Source: Chitinophaga lutea (GTDB taxonomy: Bacteria; Bacteroidota; Bacteroidia; Chitinophagales; Chitinophagaceae). From it: a DNA stretch of 64,000 bases. Made by a program: the position numbers and the translations under genes. How positions within the stretch are numbered: the stretch's first letter is position 1; every line of letters starts with the position of its first letter. The DNA lies in the NCBI RefSeq assembly GCF_003813775.1, contig NZ_RPDH01000002.1:1798001-1862000 (forward strand), read 5' to 3'. Positions 52,982 to 62,834 of this stretch are shown here, one piece after another. Below the pieces are notes generated by a model, which saw only the letters and a list, made by a program, of their open reading frames with translations, had not been told where the DNA came from and did not search any database.

Positions 52982-55900
52982 TTAGAAACTGGCTCTGAAC
53001 GATAACTGGTAGGTTCTGGGAATCGGCACGTTCCCGAAATCCAGCCCGCGCAAAACGGAAGCATTCCCGGCGGCATTGGTTTCCGGATCATAACCGTCGT
53101 AAGTGTCGAAGCTCACCAGGTTACGGCCTACCAGGGAAACGGACGATGATTTGATGAACTTCGCGAATTTCGGCAGTTCATAACTCAGCGCCACTTCGCG
53201 CAGCTTCACATAGGAGCCGCTTTCCACGCGCCACTCTTCGGTGTTGTAAATCGCAAAGATGTAACCTCTGGGCAGTTCACCCTTCAGTTCTTTCTCCGAA
53301 TAATCCCCGATGCCCACGCCTTGTCTTGTTCTCCTGTCGGCATTGAACACTTCCTGTCCCAAAGCGCCGTCGAAGAGGATACTCAGGCTGAGTTTTTTGT
53401 AGGAAAGATTATTGGAAAAGCTCAGGATCCAGTCAGGATGCGGACTACCGATCACCTTGCGCAGCAGTACTTTCTGCGTGGGGTTGTTGATGGCTGCAAT
53501 CGGGCGGCCCTGTGCGTCTAATGACATACCGCCTTTTGCGTCGCGTTCAAAATAGTTGCCGTAGAACACCCCTACCGGCTGTCCTGCCAGTATCACGGAC
53601 GTAGCGCCGGTCGGGTTCGGCAGCGAAATCGGCGTTACCTGGCTGGAAGAAGTCACAAGGTTTTTGTTCCGGCTCACCGAAGCACCTATGCTCCAGCTGA
53701 AGTCTTTCCCGGCGAACGGATTGGCGTTGATGCCCAGTTCCCAGCCTTTGTTGGTGAGATTACCCACGTTCTCCGTACGCGCGCTCCCGCCAGAAGAAGG
53801 CGCCAGCACCCGGTCTACCAGCAATGAACTGCCCACGATCTTCTTGTCGTATATCGTGAAAATGATACCGAGGCGGTTGTTGAGGAAGGAAAGGTCGGTG
53901 CCGAACTCCAGTTCGCTGGACCTTTCAGGCTCCACAAATTCGTTACCGAGCTGGGTATTCAGATTATAAGTAGCGATACCGTTGATGCTGCCGGAGAGGT
54001 AAGTGGAAAAACGCTCGTAAGTGCCGATACCGGTCAGGTTACCCGCCAGGCCCCACGAACCGCGCACACGGGCAGAAGTAAACCAGGTATTCGAAAAGTC
54101 TTTCCAGAAGCCCATCTCGCTGATATTCCAGGAGCCGCTCACTTTGGGATAGAAGTAAGTACGCGTATCCTTGGGGAAGGTGGTAGCTCCGTCCACACGA
54201 GCTGCGCCCGTCAGGAAAAAGATATTCTTATACCCGAAAGTCTGTTGCAGGAAGCCGCCGAAAACCTGGCGCTGGTCGTCCGTATACCGGGGATCCAGCC
54301 GTACAGCCGCACCGTTGATGGTGGTGATGCCGTTCAGCAGATCGCGGCCCTCGTTAAACAGGCCGGTGATTTTCTGGTACTGGTGATTGAAACCTGCGGT
54401 GGTCAGCGAAGAGAAATCACCAAAGTTGGTGTTGTAGGAAATATTGACGTCGTTGTTGATCAGGAATGAGTTCACCATCGCCGACGCAGCGTAACCCAGG
54501 CCTTCCTGCGCTGCGATATAGGGATATTTTTCAATCAGGTTCCTGCCCTCCTGGCTGAAATTGTCAACACCCAGGATGTAATCGATATTCAAGCCTTTTA
54601 CGGGCCTTATCTTGAGCTGCACATCACTGATGGTCCTGCTCACCGCCTGCGTCAGGTGCATGTCTTCTATCACACTCAGCGGGTTCACGCGGGTGGGCTC
54701 CACATTTTTGAGGTTGCCGGACACATCCCTTTCTTCGATGTTGTAAATGTTGTTGGTGATATTGATGGCGTTGATCGGGCTCCAGAATACGTTCCCGTTG
54801 GGCTTCTCGTTGGAGAAGGTGTTCGAATAGGCAAGCCCTCCGCTCACTGATATGTAATCATTGATCGTCTGGTCAATTCTCGTTTTGAAGTTAAACCGCC
54901 GGAAATCCGTATTCCTGATAATGCCCTGGTTGTAATAGTAACCACCGGAGAAGTAATACTTCGTTTTTTCCGAGCCACCGCTCACAGACACGTAGTTATC
55001 GGTGCCGAGCCCCGTACGGAAAATCTGGTCCTGGTAATCGTAACGCGTTACATCCACCAGGTCGGTCGACAGCTTGCGGGTCTGCCCGTCCGGGCGGGTG
55101 TAAGTCACCGTGTTACCCGGGCCGTCGCTGATATTGCCGAGGCGCAGCGCGGTGGAGCCGAACTGTTTGCCGTAAGTGGAGATGTATACTTTTTTACGCA
55201 GCTCGTTCATCGCGATGCTGGTGCTGAAGTCTACCTTCAGCTGGCCCTGTTTGCCCGCTTTGGTGGTGATCAGCACCACGCCGTTGCTCGCTCTGGAACC
55301 ATAGATCGCCGAAGCCGAGGCGCCCGGGATAACGTCGATCTTTTCGATGTCGGCGGGATTGATGTCGGCCATACGGTTGGTACCGATATCGCCGCCGGAG
55401 CCCACGTTGAGGTTGGTGACATTCGTAGTGGCGTTACTTACCACCACCCCGTCCACGACATAGAGTGGTTCAGACGACCCTTTGATGGTACTGGTACCGC
55501 GCATGCGCACGGATATGCCGCCGGACGGGTCGCCGGAGGTCTGGGTGATCTGCGCACCGGGCACCTTGCCCTGCAGTGCGGCGCCCAGGTTGCCCGAGCC
55601 CGTATTGGTGAGCTGTTTGGCGTTCACGGAGTTGACGGTGTTGCCCAGTTGTTTCCTCGACTGGCGGAGGGAAGAACCGATCACCACGATCTCGTCCATC
55701 TTCAGCACGTCTTCTTCCATCACCATATCCACGGATACGGCGCTGCCGCTTACCGAAACGGCCCTGCGCATGGCTTTGAATCCGATTCCGGAAAACTCCA
55801 TGGTGTAGTTGCCGGGTTGAACGTTGGCAGTAAAACTGTACTTGCCGGTTGCGTCTGTCACCGCACCTGTGCTGGTGTTGCTGAGTCGCACGGAAACGCC

Positions 55901-56041
55901 TGGAACGGCGGAGCCGTCGGAAGCGGTCACGTTTCCGCTGAACCGGACCTGCGCCATTGCCAGGCAGGCCAGCAGTTGAAACAGGAAAATCAGCGGGAGC
56001 GCCTTCCATCTTCCTGGTAATTGTCTGATTGGATGTTTCAT
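52982..56041 (-). CDS. SusC/RagA-family TonB-linked outer membrane receptor
   Basis: 1019 residues with a signal peptide (PLIFLFQLLACLAMAQ). A carboxypeptidase-like domain (RFSGNVTASDGSAVPGVSV), a plug with YVVDGVVVSNATTN and IYGSRASNGVVLITTK, and the barrel ending in TYQLSFRASF. No STN domain. It is followed by susD after 18 bp, and 172 bp upstream lies a DeoR regulator gene with four phased TTAGCGAA repeats between. The DeoR link suggests control by a phosphorylated sugar. Confidence 0.93.
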   Translation of the reverse strand: MKHPIRQLPGRWKALPLIFLFQLLACLAMAQVRFSGNVTASDGSAVPGVSVRLSNTSTGAVTDATGKYSFTANVQPGNYTMEFSGIGFKAMRRAVSVSGSAVSVDMVMEEDVLKMDEIVVIGSSLRQSRKQLGNTVNSVNAKQLTNTGSGNLGAALQGKVPGAQITQTSGDPSGGISVRMRGTSTIKGSSEPLYVVDGVVVSNATTNVTNLNVGSGGDIGTNRMADINPADIEKIDVIPGASASAIYGSRASNGVVLITTKAGKQGQLKVDFSTSIAMNELRKKVYISTYGKQFGSTALRLGNISDGPGNTVTYTRPDGQTRKLSTDLVDVTRYDYQDQIFRTGLGTDNYVSVSGGSEKTKYYFSGGYYYNQGIIRNTDFRRFNFKTRIDQTINDYISVSGGLAYSNTFSNEKPNGNVFWSPINAINITNNIYNIEERDVSGNLKNVEPTRVNPLSVIEDMHLTQAVSRTISDVQLKIRPVKGLNIDYILGVDNFSQEGRNLIEKYPYIAAQEGLGYAASAMVNSFLINNDVNISYNTNFGDFSSLTTAGFNHQYQKITGLFNEGRDLLNGITTINGAAVRLDPRYTDDQRQVFGGFLQQTFGYKNIFFLTGAARVDGATTFPKDTRTYFYPKVSGSWNISEMGFWKDFSNTWFTSARVRGSWGLAGNLTGIGTYERFSTYLSGSINGIATYNLNTQLGNEFVEPERSSELEFGTDLSFLNNRLGIIFTIYDKKIVGSSLLVDRVLAPSSGGSARTENVGNLTNKGWELGINANPFAGKDFSWSIGASVSRNKNLVTSSSQVTPISLPNPTGATSVILAGQPVGVFYGNYFERDAKGGMSLDAQGRPIAAINNPTQKVLLRKVIGSPHPDWILSFSNNLSYKKLSLSILFDGALGQEVFNADRRTRQGVGIGDYSEKELKGELPRGYIFAIYNTEEWRVESGSYVKLREVALSYELPKFAKFIKSSSVSLVGRNLVSFDTYDGYDPETNAAGNASVLRGLDFGNVPIPRTYQLSFRASF

Positions 56042-56179
56042 GAAGGTTTCGATTTTGGCGTGTTAAAAAATTGTCAGGAGTGCACATCCTTGCGGTGGGG
56101 CCGGTTCCGGGAATTCCCTTTGCAGGAATCACCGGAACAGCCGTTCATTGTTCACCCGGATGATGTATTGTATTTTCTG

Positions 56180-56221
56180 TTAGCGAATGTTAGCGAATTC
56201 TGTTAGCGAAATATTAGCGAA
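56180..56221. promoter_or_regulatory. Four phased TTAGCGAA direct repeats, candidate DeoR operator
   Basis: TTAGCGAA starts at 56180, 56190, 56203 and 56214, i.e. steps of 10, 13 and 11 bp, close to one helical turn. The last copy covers the deoR stop codon. It lies 139 bp upstream of the susC start at 56041. Confidence 0.65.
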
Positions 56222-56960
56222 TCTCCATGCCCGCCGCCCGGTACGGTTTGAGCAACGCATGATGCGGATCCAGCTCCGTGATCAGCACGTCGATGTCCGT
56301 TACATTGCAAACTTTCAGGCGCTGAACGGTATTGACCTTTTCTGAAATCGCGAGGGACACCACTTTTGAAGAAGACTCAATCATGGCCCTTTTGATATGC
56401 ACCACATCCAGGTCGTTGTCTGTCAAACCTGCATGCAGATCGATGGCGTTGGTGCCGAGGAAACATAAATCGGCTTTCACGTGCCGGATCTGGGAGATGG
56501 CGGCGCCGCCTACCGTAATCCGGGAATTTTTCGAAAGCCGGTCTCCTATCAGCACCACATCGATATGCGGGTGCTGGACGTATTCAAAGGCTGCGGGCAG
56601 ACTGCCGGTAAAAAAAGTGGCATGCAGGTTTTCGGGAAGCGCACGGGCCAGCTCCAGTATGGTGGTGCCGCCGGTAGTAAAAATAAACATCCCGTCCTGG
56701 ATCAGTTTTAAAGCTTTCTGTGCAATCTGCCGTTTTTCGGCCAGCGAATAGATTTCGGTGCCGTTAAATGAATTATGGAACGATTTGGAAAGCGCCCCGC
56801 CATGCACCTTGATGATTTTACCGGCATCCGCCAGTTCATTCAAATCCCGGCGAATCGTGTCTTCCGACACATTGAGCTTATCTACCAGGTAGGTGGTGAG
56901 CACTTTACTGTGGACATTCACTTCGTGAAGAATCACATTCTGACGTTCCTCTTTGAGCAT
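56214..56960 (-). CDS. DeoR/GlpR-type transcriptional regulator
   Basis: 248 residues. The N-terminal winged helix is clear (RQNVILHEVNVHSKVLTTYL, VSEDTIRRDLNELADAGKII) with the KVHGGAL turn. The C-terminal effector domain (RQIAQKALKLIQDGMFIF, TGGTTILELARAL) has the GGTT loop that binds sugar phosphates. It is directly upstream of locus 3 on the same strand, and the region between carries TTAGCGAA repeats. It likely represses susCD and possibly itself; the sugar phosphate is unknown. Confidence 0.93.
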   Translation of the reverse strand: MLKEERQNVILHEVNVHSKVLTTYLVDKLNVSEDTIRRDLNELADAGKIIKVHGGALSKSFHNSFNGTEIYSLAEKRQIAQKALKLIQDGMFIFTTGGTTILELARALPENLHATFFTGSLPAAFEYVQHPHIDVVLIGDRLSKNSRITVGGAAISQIRHVKADLCFLGTNAIDLHAGLTDNDLDVVHIKRAMIESSSKVVSLAISEKVNTVQRLKVCNVTDIDVLITELDPHHALLKPYRAAGMEIR

Positions 56961-57004
56961 AATTCATTAACGTGTCCGTGAAGTTAGGGAAATTCCGGTA
57001 ATCC

Positions 57005-57018
57005 TGCATAAAAATGCA
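57005..57018. promoter_or_regulatory. Palindrome upstream of deoR
   Basis: TGCAT-AAAA-ATGCA, with a further TGCATTTTT about 20 bp on. It is 45 bp upstream of the deoR start and may be its promoter or operator region. Confidence 0.35.
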
Positions 57019-57127
57019 TGTTTTTTTCGGGAATGTGCATTTTTAACTGGATAAGAACCGCAGTTATATAGAAATTCACGCACGAACATGCAGCTAAATG
57101 CTGCTAAACAGGCAGCCCGGAAACGCA

Positions 57128-57163
57128 TAAAAAAATCCCCTGCTGCGGTGCCGCAACAGGGGA
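57128..57163 (-). terminator. Rho-independent terminator of the acyl-CoA dehydrogenase gene
   Basis: TCCCCTGTTGCGG and CCGCAGCAGGGGA pair (one mismatch) around CA, then TTTTTTT on the minus strand. It is 75 bp past the stop at 57238. Confidence 0.87.
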
Positions 57164-57237
57164 AATACAATATGAATGCGCAGGCGCTTCTTCTGCAGAA
57201 GCCGGTCGGCGGTGCCACTCAGCCCCCACCCGCGCAA

Positions 57238-58599
57238 TTACACGAACGCACTGAACCCGGTGATCGCCCTGCCTACTATCAATGAATTGATCTCCTTGGT
57301 GCCTTCGTAAGAATAAATGGCCTCCGCATCCGCCACAAAACGCGCCACGTTATGATCGAGCAGGATGCCGTTGCCGCCCATCACTTCCCTCGACTTGCTC
57401 ACGATATCACGGGTGCGCAGGCTGCAGAATACTTTCGCCAGCGATGCATGTTCGTCTTTGAGCAAACCCTGGTCCTGCAATTCGGACAAACGGAACACCA
57501 TCGACTGCATGGCCGTGAGGTTGGACAACATTTCCACGAGGTGGTTCTGTATCAGCTGGAAAGCGGCGATGGGCTTGCCGAACTGTTTGCGCTTGCGGGT
57601 ATAGTCGAGCGCGTTTTCATAAGCGCCGCGCGCACAGCCCACGGCCATCCAGGCCACGCCGGCGCGGGTCATCTGCAGCACCCTGGCGGTATCTTTGAAT
57701 GAATTGGCATGTTCGAGGCGGTCGCTTTCGGGCACCACGCAGTCTTTCATCGTGATGAGGCCGTTCTGCACAATCCGCAGCGCCATTTTGCCTTTTATTT
57801 TTTCCACGTCGAAACCGGGTGTGTCTTTCCTGACGAGGAAACCTTTTACCTCCCCGTCGTCGAGGTCGCGGGCCCAGATGATGGTGACGTCCGCAAAGGG
57901 TGCGTTGCCGATCCATTTTTTCTGTCCGTTCAGCACCCATCCGTCTGCGGTGCGCTTAGCCGTTGTGGTGAGGCCGCCGGCAACCCCGGAGCCCACTTCC
58001 GGTTCGGTGAGGCCGAAAGCTCCTATCTTTTGGAACTGCTGCATCTGCGGCAGCCATTCCTGTTTCTGCGCTTCGGAGCCGCACATATAAATGGAGCCCA
58101 TCGCCAGGCCGCTCTGCACACCGAAGAAGGTAGCCATCGAACTGTCGACCCGCGCTATTTCCATCGCGATGATCCCTTCCATCAGGAATGATTTGCCGGG
58201 GCAGCCGTATCCTTTGTACGTCACGCCGCAAAGGTTGAGCTCCGCGAATTTGGGCACCAGCTCAAACGGGAACTCGTCGCGCAGCCAGTAATAGTTGACG
58301 ATGGGCTGCACTTCCCGTTCCATGAACTCGCGTACTTTTAACTGTATGGCGCGGTCTTCATCGCTGAGGCGCAGGTGGAGCTCATAGAAATCGCCGTTGA
58401 TTTCAGGCAGTTCCTTCTTTTTACCACCGCTGCTGTTGAGCATTTTCATCAGGCCCTTCAGCTGGTTGTCGTCCAGTCTGGAGAAACCCTCCATCACTTT
58501 CTGAAGGTCCACTTTCTCGGAGAGTTTACCGAGTTTGTCGAAGTCGATTGTTCTGAGCAGCCTGATTGCGCTTTTGATCTTTGAGAATGTTCCTGCCAT
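57238..58599 (-). CDS. Acyl-CoA dehydrogenase (glutaryl-CoA dehydrogenase-like)
   Basis: 453 residues, long for the family because of an extra N-terminal ~75-residue segment (AGTFSKIKSAIRLLRTIDFD and on). The core shows FGLTEPEVGSGVAGG and WIGNAPFADVTIIW, FAD/substrate motifs, and the catalytic-base region YSYEGTKEINSLIVGRAITG, where the glutamate of EGT matches glutaryl-CoA and isovaleryl-type dehydrogenases. KQFGKPIAAFQLIQNHLVEM is a standard helix. The acyl substrate is not certain. It is monocistronic with its own terminator. Confidence 0.9.
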   Translation of the reverse strand: MAGTFSKIKSAIRLLRTIDFDKLGKLSEKVDLQKVMEGFSRLDDNQLKGLMKMLNSSGGKKKELPEINGDFYELHLRLSDEDRAIQLKVREFMEREVQPIVNYYWLRDEFPFELVPKFAELNLCGVTYKGYGCPGKSFLMEGIIAMEIARVDSSMATFFGVQSGLAMGSIYMCGSEAQKQEWLPQMQQFQKIGAFGLTEPEVGSGVAGGLTTTAKRTADGWVLNGQKKWIGNAPFADVTIIWARDLDDGEVKGFLVRKDTPGFDVEKIKGKMALRIVQNGLITMKDCVVPESDRLEHANSFKDTARVLQMTRAGVAWMAVGCARGAYENALDYTRKRKQFGKPIAAFQLIQNHLVEMLSNLTAMQSMVFRLSELQDQGLLKDEHASLAKVFCSLRTRDIVSKSREVMGGNGILLDHNVARFVADAEAIYSYEGTKEINSLIVGRAITGFSAFV

Positions 58600-58653
58600 A
58601 TCAATTCAGTTGAATACCAAATTTATCGAAAAAAGGCGAGGGAACGTGTGAGT

Positions 58654-59490
58654 TTATAACGTACAGTTGAAGGGCGGCACGCCCTGCACGCCGGGTTTTG
58701 CCATGTATATACCGCCGCCTCCCCGACCGGCAGCCGTGGTGATAAGCAACGTATCGAGCTGTTCGCCGGCGAATGCGCACGACGTTACATGCGGTACCGG
58801 TAATGCGATGAAACCGGTCATCTCACCGGACGCCGGATTCCAGCAACCGACGCCGGAGCCGCCGTACAGTGCGATCCACAGCATGCCCCGCATGTCGATC
58901 GCCATACCATCCGGCAGGCCGAGATGCGCGGGAATAGTAATGACGGTATGGCGGTTGGTAATGCGGCCGTCGTGGAAATCGTAACGCCATATTTCCCGTG
59001 TGCTGCTGTCTGTATAATAAAAGAACCGGTTATCGGCGCTCCAGGCCATGCCGTTTGAAATGAGCACGTCCTGCTGCTGAACGGTAAAATCACCGCCGGC
59101 TTCTATGCAATAAAGATGCCCATTACCCACATGCCCTTGCATCGGCATCGTTCCTATCCACAGCCGTCCTTCGTGATCGGCGCGCGCATCGTTGCAGCGG
59201 ATGGTCTGCCATTCGATGCCGAGCGGCGTTATCCAGGTAATGGTTTCGGTGACCAAATGGTATCGCGCGATGCCACCCTGCATCCCGAGTATCAATTCAT
59301 TCTCTTTTCCGGGCACGGCAACCGATACGCGCCGATCGAAACGATGCTGCCGCACTTCCCCGCCACTCCACTCCTTTTCGAATAACGTTTTCCTTTCGAT
59401 ATCTACCCAGAAAAAACTGCGCCGCGCCGCATGCCACAAAGGCCCTTCTCCCAACTCGCAACCGGCATCGTACCATAATTTCGCGTCCAT
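58654..59490 (-). CDS. SMP-30/gluconolactonase/LRE family protein
   Basis: 278 residues forming a six-bladed propeller. Metal-ligand positions of the family are visible: Glu15 in LGEGPLW, Asn in VLISNGMAWS and Asp in GLPDGMAID, with RCNDARADHEGRLWIG in between. It hydrolyses sugar lactones to aldonates, in the cytoplasm since there is no signal peptide. It is head-to-head with the PQQ sugar dehydrogenase gene (122 bp between), an enzyme that makes lactones, which supports a shared sugar-oxidation role. The sugar is unknown. Confidence 0.9.
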   Translation of the reverse strand: MDAKLWYDAGCELGEGPLWHAARRSFFWVDIERKTLFEKEWSGGEVRQHRFDRRVSVAVPGKENELILGMQGGIARYHLVTETITWITPLGIEWQTIRCNDARADHEGRLWIGTMPMQGHVGNGHLYCIEAGGDFTVQQQDVLISNGMAWSADNRFFYYTDSSTREIWRYDFHDGRITNRHTVITIPAHLGLPDGMAIDMRGMLWIALYGGSGVGCWNPASGEMTGFIALPVPHVTSCAFAGEQLDTLLITTAAGRGGGGIYMAKPGVQGVPPFNCTL

Positions 59491-59545
59491 CCTTAAAAAA
59501 ATTTAATGTCGTAAATATCTGCAATTACCGGAGAATATTTCTATC

Positions 59546-59568
59546 TTCGGTTACGTACCCGTAAAATG
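59546..59568 (+). promoter_or_regulatory. Shared 23-bp promoter-proximal element, copy 2
   Basis: TTCGGTTACGTACCCG, then T, then AAAATG: 22 of 23 bases identical to the element before the Gfo/Idh gene. A TATCTTCG box (one mismatch to TAnnTTTG) overlaps its left end. It ends 44 bp before the start at 59613. Confidence 0.55.
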
Positions 59569-59612
59569 GCTGAAAACGGGTGTATCCACGCAATAGAACC
59601 AACGTCTGACAA

Positions 59613-61121
59613 ATGAAACGAACCGCTGTACCGCTGCTCCTCGTATTGTGCCTGGCCCTCGCGGCCTATTTTATTTTCTTCCGCTCAAAGGAAAAAGACC
59701 GGCCTGTTGAAGCCACGCTGCTGCTCGATTCGAGCGCACTAGGCATCACCACCATCGCCAGCGGGCTGAACGTGCCCTGGGAAATCTGCTGGGGGCCGGA
59801 CGGCCAGATCTGGTTCACCGAACAAAGTGGTTCCATCAGTAAAGTGGACCCGCGCACAGGTGAAAAAAAACTGCTGCTCACCATCCCGGAAGTATTCCGC
59901 AAACGTTCACTGGGCATGCTGGGCATGGCCATCCACCCGCAGCAGCCTTACATCTTCGTGGATTACACCGCGCTCAAACCGGACTCTTCCGTGGTGTCGA
60001 AACTGGTGCGGTACACCTATACGGCGGACACGCTGAAAAATCCCCTCCTGCTGATGGAGCTCCCCGGCGCTACGGGCCATAACGGTTCACGCGTAGCCGT
60101 GTCGCCCGACGGGAAAGTGATCTGGTCTACCGGCGATGCCACTCGCGGCGCCAATGCCCCGGATACGGCGTCACCCAACGGGAAAGTACTGCGCCTGAAT
60201 ACGGACGGCTCTATTCCGGCCGACAATCCCTATCCCGGCAACCCCATGTGGTCGCGCGGGCACCGCAACATCCAGGGCCTTGCCTATACAGACAAGGGAC
60301 ATCTCTTTGCCTCCGAGCATGGCGATGCGATGGACGACGAGATCAACTATATTCAAAAGGCCGCGTTTTACGGATGGCCCCGCATCGAAGGGTTGGCCGA
60401 CCGTGACGACGAAAAGCCCTATGCGGATTCTTTCCCGTTCACCCCTCCCGCCAAAGCCTGGACGCCCACGATCGCGCCCGCCGGTATCGCTTATTATCAC
60501 GCTTCCAAAATACCCGAATGGCAAAACGCCATCCTGATGACCACGCTCAAAACATCGAGCCTGCGCGTGTTGCAACTCAACGCCGCGCAGGATGCCGTGA
60601 CCGGTGAGAAGATCTACCTCGGCGGCATCTTCGGCCGGCTGCGCGCCGTATGCGTTTCGCCGGACGGGGATGTGTACGTGGCCACCAGCAACCGCGACTG
60701 GAACCCCGGAAAGGGCTTTCCCATCGAGGCCGACGACCGTATCATCCGCATTTCTCCCGTTGCAAAAACACACAACCCCATCCGCCCGTTGAAAGAAGAC
60801 ACACTTGCCGTGACGCTTTCAAAAGGCCAGGCATTGTATAAAAGTTATTGCGATGCCTGCCACAAAGCAGACGGTAAAGGGATTCAGGGCTCATTCCCCG
60901 CGCTGGACGGCAACGCCCTGGTTAACGGCAAACCGCAGGCCCTCGTAAAAATCATCCTGAACGGCCAGAGCGGCAACATGAAAGGCGGCGAACAAATGCC
61001 CGCCTTCAAGTTCCTCAGCGATGCAGACGTGACCGCCATCGTGAACTACACCCGGAAATCCTGGAGCAACAAAGCTTACGAAATATCCTTCGAGGACGTA
61101 GAGCGCTTCAGAAAAAGATAG
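59613..61121 (+). CDS. PQQ-dependent sugar dehydrogenase fused to cytochrome c
   Basis: 502 residues with an N-terminal membrane anchor (PLLLVLCLALAAYFIFF). The soluble-glucose-dehydrogenase (GSDH) propeller spans about 40-390 (LNVPWEICWGPDGQIWFTE, GHNGSRVAVSPDGKVIWSTG, RGHRNIQGLAYTDKGHLFAS). A cytochrome c domain follows, with the heme site CDACH and the axial Met in EQMPAFKF. It oxidises a sugar in the periplasm and passes electrons to its own heme and then the respiratory chain. PQQ synthesis genes are not in the window. A terminator follows. The upstream element is shared with the Gfo/Idh gene. Confidence 0.92.
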   Translation: MKRTAVPLLLVLCLALAAYFIFFRSKEKDRPVEATLLLDSSALGITTIASGLNVPWEICWGPDGQIWFTEQSGSISKVDPRTGEKKLLLTIPEVFRKRSLGMLGMAIHPQQPYIFVDYTALKPDSSVVSKLVRYTYTADTLKNPLLLMELPGATGHNGSRVAVSPDGKVIWSTGDATRGANAPDTASPNGKVLRLNTDGSIPADNPYPGNPMWSRGHRNIQGLAYTDKGHLFASEHGDAMDDEINYIQKAAFYGWPRIEGLADRDDEKPYADSFPFTPPAKAWTPTIAPAGIAYYHASKIPEWQNAILMTTLKTSSLRVLQLNAAQDAVTGEKIYLGGIFGRLRAVCVSPDGDVYVATSNRDWNPGKGFPIEADDRIIRISPVAKTHNPIRPLKEDTLAVTLSKGQALYKSYCDACHKADGKGIQGSFPALDGNALVNGKPQALVKIILNGQSGNMKGGEQMPAFKFLSDADVTAIVNYTRKSWSNKAYEISFEDVERFRKR

Positions 61122-61153
61122 TACGCTTTACACTGATACACCACTGAGAACAA

Positions 61154-61186
61154 AAACGCGAAGGCTTTCCTTCGCGTTTATTTTTA
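61154..61186 (+). terminator. Rho-independent terminator after the PQQ dehydrogenase
   Basis: AAACGCGAAGG and CCTTCGCGTTT arms with a 4-nt loop, then ATTTTTAT. Confidence 0.85.
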
Positions 61187-61262
61187 TATCAACTGCTGCT
61201 GCGCAACCTTTGGTATGGAACAACCATCTGCATGGCTGGGAGAGCCTTCATTCGCATGCGGT

Positions 61263-62834
61263 TTACGCATAGCGGATGTAAAAGAAGAGCACCGCTGCCG
61301 TAATGATGGCCCACCAGAAAGCGGGGTTACGAATGCCCCGCTGGTATTGGCGCTGATCTTCCGGCAGCGAAAGGCTGGCCCTGTTCCAGATCAGGCCTTC
61401 GAGCGCAGCCGCCGGTTTGGGTTTGGTGGCCAGGCTCACCAGCACGCATACGATCATGCAGGTCCAGAATACGATACCGGTGCGGTTGAAAAAAGGCATG
61501 GCCGGGAAAATGATTTCCATGGCCACAGACATGGGAATGGTGAGAATACCCGCCGCCAGCGCGCCGGCATGCGTGGTCCTTTTCCAGAGGATGCCCAGCA
61601 GGAACATGGCGGCAATACCGGGCGTAAAGAGCCCGTAGGCATTCATGAGATATAAAAAGATGGGCTTGTCGGAATGCTCGAGGAACAACGCCGTGCAAAG
61701 AATCCCCACTACGATGATCACAGCCCCGGCCATCCTTCCGAAACGGACTGCCTGCTGTTCAGTAGCCTGCTTTTTAAAATAAGGCAGGTAAATATCGACG
61801 GTGAGGATCGTGGTGCAGGAATTGATGGCGCCGGAGAGGTGCGACATCACTGCCGCGATGAGGCCCGCCATAACCAGCCCCACCAGCCCGCTGGGCAGCA
61901 GTTTCTCCACCAGCGTGGGAAACAGCAGGTCCGGTTTTTCGAGATCGGGAAAGAGTTTGGGCGCTACGAGCGCCGGCACCGTAATGATGATGGGCACGAG
62001 GAATTTCAGGTAGTCGCCGAACACAACGCCCATCCTCGCATGCCATTCATTCTTCGCCGCCAGCACGCGCTGTACGATGAACTGGTTGGTGGCGCAGTAA
62101 AATACGCTGATGCAAAGCACGCCGCCGAGGTACATCGTCCAGGGAAAATCGGGATCGTCCGCCGGCAGGATCAAATCCCAGCTTTTGGAAGTTTCCAGCA
62201 CCGCACCGATGCCACCGGCTGCCGTAACGGTAGCGATGGTAAGCGCAATGCCGCCCATCACCAGCACCACCAGCTGCAGCATTTCCGTCCAGATCACGGC
62301 CCGGAGGCCGCCTGCGATGGTGTATACGCCCGTCAGCACCGCCAGTATCACCACGCTCGTCATCACTGAAATGCCGAGCAGCGAATGCAGGGATAAAGCA
62401 CCGAGATACAGCACGGCGCTGATTTCAACAAGAATGTACGTAAGCAGGATGAGCGTAGCGTAGGTGGTCCTCGCCGCCGTGCCGTATCTTTTTTCGAGGA
62501 ATTCGGGCACGGTATAAAAGCCGTTTCGGATGTAAAAAGGAAGGAATATCCAGAGCAGGGCGTTGAAGCCCATGAGGATGGCGCCCCACTCCATCGCAAT
62601 CGCCACAAAGCCCCTGCTGTAGGCCACGCCCATGGCGCCCACCAGGTGGTGGCTGCTGATGTTGGCGGCGATGATGCTGCCGCCGATCATCCACCAGGGC
62701 AGTTTGTCGCCCGCCAGGAAATAATCGCGTTTGGTTTGCTGCCCTTTGCGGGAAGCGTAAATACCCAGGCCGATGACCCCCAATATGTAAATGCCGAAAA
62801 TCGCGGCATCGAGCGCGGTAAGATTCAAATTCAT
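61263..62834 (-). CDS. Sodium/solute symporter (SSS family, SGLT-like)
   Basis: 523 residues with about 13-14 membrane segments. SSS motifs: KRDYFLAGDKLPWWMIGGSI, ISSHHLVGAMGVAY and GFYTVPEFLEKRYG. It couples Na+ influx to uptake of a sugar, sugar acid or similar solute; the family motif resembles galactose/glucose-type members. It overlaps the upstream ceramidase-like gene by 4 bp (ATGA), so the two are translationally coupled. It is not followed by an obvious terminator. Confidence 0.92.
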   Translation of the reverse strand: MNLNLTALDAAIFGIYILGVIGLGIYASRKGQQTKRDYFLAGDKLPWWMIGGSIIAANISSHHLVGAMGVAYSRGFVAIAMEWGAILMGFNALLWIFLPFYIRNGFYTVPEFLEKRYGTAARTTYATLILLTYILVEISAVLYLGALSLHSLLGISVMTSVVILAVLTGVYTIAGGLRAVIWTEMLQLVVLVMGGIALTIATVTAAGGIGAVLETSKSWDLILPADDPDFPWTMYLGGVLCISVFYCATNQFIVQRVLAAKNEWHARMGVVFGDYLKFLVPIIITVPALVAPKLFPDLEKPDLLFPTLVEKLLPSGLVGLVMAGLIAAVMSHLSGAINSCTTILTVDIYLPYFKKQATEQQAVRFGRMAGAVIIVVGILCTALFLEHSDKPIFLYLMNAYGLFTPGIAAMFLLGILWKRTTHAGALAAGILTIPMSVAMEIIFPAMPFFNRTGIVFWTCMIVCVLVSLATKPKPAAALEGLIWNRASLSLPEDQRQYQRGIRNPAFWWAIITAAVLFFYIRYA

